A stretch of DNA of 64,000 bases from Sphingobium sp. CECT 9361. Lineage in GTDB: Bacteria > Pseudomonadota > Alphaproteobacteria > Sphingomonadales > Sphingomonadaceae. The stretch is taken from positions 1-64,000 of the forward strand of contig NZ_CAKKNC010000014.1 in assembly GCF_918741285.1 (NCBI RefSeq), read 5' to 3'. How positions within the stretch are numbered: the stretch's first letter is position 1; every line of letters starts with the position of its first letter. Positions 62,597-64,000 of the stretch are shown here, in pieces. Made by a program: the position numbers and the translations under genes. A model generated the notes under the pieces. The model was not told where the DNA came from and did not search any database. It saw only the letters and a program-made list of their open reading frames with translations.

Positions 62597-63628
62597 ATGG
62601 CAACCACGATGGCGGGCATAAATCAAATTCCCAAGGAAATGACAGCTATCGGGATTCCGCAGTCCGGCGGTCCCGATGCGCTGGTGCCCGAACGGCGCCC
62701 GGTTCCTGTTCCCGGCGAAGGCGAAGTGCTGATCCGGGTTGCGGCGGCCGGCGTCAATCGACCTGATGTGTTGCAACGTATGGGCAAATATCCTCCGCCG
62801 CCTGGCGCATCCGACATTCCGGGCCTTGAAATATCCGGCATCATCGTTTCTGCCGGATCGGAAGGCGATGCCGCGATGGTGGGACAGGCTGTGTGCGCGC
62901 TGATCGCGGGGGGTGGATATGCCGAATATGCTGTCGCGCCGACCGTGCAGTGCCTAGCGGTTCCCGAAGGCTACGACATGATCGAAGCGGCGGCTTTGCC
63001 GGAGACGCTTTTTACCGTTTGGACCAATCTGTTCGAGCGCGCCTATGTCGTCGCTGGCGATACAGTGCTGGTACACGGGGGGACGAGCGGCATTGCGACT
63101 ATGGCGATCCGCCTGTGCAATCTGTTCGACATCGACATCATCGTCACATGCGGATCGGATGACAAGTGCAAGGCCGCGCTGGATTGGGGCGCGACCCATG
63201 CCATCAATTATCGCGATGCTGACTATGTCGCCGAAGTAAATCGGATTACGGACGGTGCCGGGGTGCAGGCTGTACTCGATATGGTGGGCGGCGATTACGT
63301 GCCGCGCAATCTTGCCTGTCTCGCGCCGGACGGCCGTCATGTTTCGATCGCTGTTCTCGGGGGACCGAAGGCTGAAATCTTCATCCCGCAGATCATGCAG
63401 AACCGGTTGACGCTTACTGGTTCCACGCTGCGTGCGCGCTCCGTGGCCTTCAAGGGACTGGTAGCCGATGAGTTGGTCCGTACGGTCTGGCCCTTCGTCG
63501 AGCGCGGCAAGCTACGTCCGGCCATGGATCGCACCTTCCCCTTGGAACTGGCCTCCGCCGCTCACGCGCGGATGGAAGCGGGCGACCATGTGGGTAAAAT
63601 CGTGCTTGTCGTCAGCAGTTCGGTTTAG
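62597..63628 (+). CDS. NAD(P)H quinone oxidoreductase (zinc-independent MDR family)
   Basis: A 343-residue protein from the ATG at 62597, with GGGGAA about 10 bases upstream. PIG3/QOR-type MDR: AAGVNRPDVLQRMGKYPPPPGA, ALPETLFTVWTNLFER, VLVHGGTSGIATMAI and LTGSTLRARSVAFK. It reduces quinones or enones with NAD(P)H; no structural zinc Cys cluster is seen. Confidence 0.93.
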   Translation: MATTMAGINQIPKEMTAIGIPQSGGPDALVPERRPVPVPGEGEVLIRVAAAGVNRPDVLQRMGKYPPPPGASDIPGLEISGIIVSAGSEGDAAMVGQAVCALIAGGGYAEYAVAPTVQCLAVPEGYDMIEAAALPETLFTVWTNLFERAYVVAGDTVLVHGGTSGIATMAIRLCNLFDIDIIVTCGSDDKCKAALDWGATHAINYRDADYVAEVNRITDGAGVQAVLDMVGGDYVPRNLACLAPDGRHVSIAVLGGPKAEIFIPQIMQNRLTLTGSTLRARSVAFKGLVADELVRTVWPFVERGKLRPAMDRTFPLELASAAHARMEAGDHVGKIVLVVSSSV

Positions 63629-63722
63629 ACCTGCAAGTAGTATTTCCGTCATATTTCAACTTAAAATGTAACAGAGTGAAGCTAATGATTCATTCCCGAG
63701 GACGTTATCCTTGGGAGTGCAC

Positions 63723-64000
63723 ATGGATAAGATTACCCGCCTGCCGTTTCTGGCCGACGTTGACGATCTGGATCACGTAGATCTTCTAGTGCCGGAAAGC
63801 GATGTCGAAGGACGTCGTAAATATCGCACGGTCTGGATTTCCGATATTCATCTTGGCACCCGCGGTTGTAACGCGAAGCTGCTGATCGACTTTCTCGACA
63901 ATGTCGACAGCGAGACGATGTATCTTGTCGGCGACATCATCGATGGTTGGCGGCTGAAAAAGCGGTTCTACTGGCCCGCCGCGCATAACGATATCGTCTG
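63723..64000 (+). CDS. Metallophosphoesterase, UDP-2,3-diacylglucosamine diphosphatase-like (partial)
   Basis: Cut by the window end. From the ATG at 63723 the first 92 residues hold the di-metal motifs WISDIHLGTRGC (Asp, His) and LVGDIIDGWRL (GDxxD); AHNDIV would continue the family pattern GNHD. Enzymes with this layout act on lipid A precursors or related phosphoesters. The product cannot be assigned beyond family. Confidence 0.82.
   Translation, partial: MDKITRLPFLADVDDLDHVDLLVPESDVEGRRKYRTVWISDIHLGTRGCNAKLLIDFLDNVDSETMYLVGDIIDGWRLKKRFYWPAAHNDIV

Overview
The window looks like a sphingomonad-type alphaproteobacterium. Three things point there: the chromosomal block lnt-metK-trmB with uvrA, clpA, a UrcA-family gene and a DUF1192 gene; the GTTC-N7-GTTC (alphaproteobacterial LexA) box at uvrA; and the general gene style. 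The assignment is by recognition, not by a search.

Bases 1 to about 43,000 read as the right part of an integrative conjugative element (ICE). It opens with the end of a trb (P-type T4SS) operon (trbL end, trbF, trbG, trbI, DUF2274, an EexN-like entry-exclusion protein, a LysR regulator). It closes with a tyrosine recombinase (41715-42929) whose 5' side faces the 3' end of chromosomal trmB. The left end lies outside the window.

Between about 5.0 and 41.5 kb lies a cargo island for metal and redox stress. Its organising feature is one ECF sigma factor of the SigF type (21167-21775) with its NrsF (DUF1109) membrane anti-sigma (20536-21177) and a second NrsF paralogue (11030-11677). I find 13 exact copies of GTAACC-N16-CGAA plus four one-step variants, nearly all placed directly upstream of cargo genes and on both strands. 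This is the promoter I recall for Caulobacter SigF. These sites put the following under one switch: exported MsrB and MsrA; three bufferin-type RiPP loci (DUF2282 or related Cys-rich precursor BufA, MNIO/DUF692 enzyme BufB, DUF2063 partner BufC); a DoxX protein; a porin; CcdA plus several exported thioredoxin-fold proteins; a nitrilase; an HExxH metalloprotein; a CBS/ferritin-like/ketosynthase III/ABC-exporter operon; a YHS-TlpA-YeeE operon; and a full cusCBA-cusF copper/silver efflux operon headed by two Cys/Met-rich secreted proteins.

The bufferin set is unbalanced. One locus is complete (bufA-bufB-bufC-doxX, 17365-19676). One sits behind a porin (23156-26368). One bufBC pair has no precursor and leads a GST/SDR/dienelactone hydrolase/DUF1330 run (6450-10876). 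One six-Cys precursor stands alone under its own promoter (19910-20185). The simplest reading is that the orphan enzyme pair serves the orphan precursor.

From trmB (43058) to 64000 the sequence is ordinary chromosome: trmB, a small duplicated-motif secreted protein, metK, lnt, a VOC protein, a YqaA-type membrane protein, a transglutaminase-like protein, uvrA, an amidohydrolase, urcA, GST, an S9 peptidase, a large secreted protein, clpA, DUF1192, a quinone oxidoreductase and the start of a metallophosphoesterase. No rRNA, tRNA, CRISPR array or intact insertion sequence was seen.
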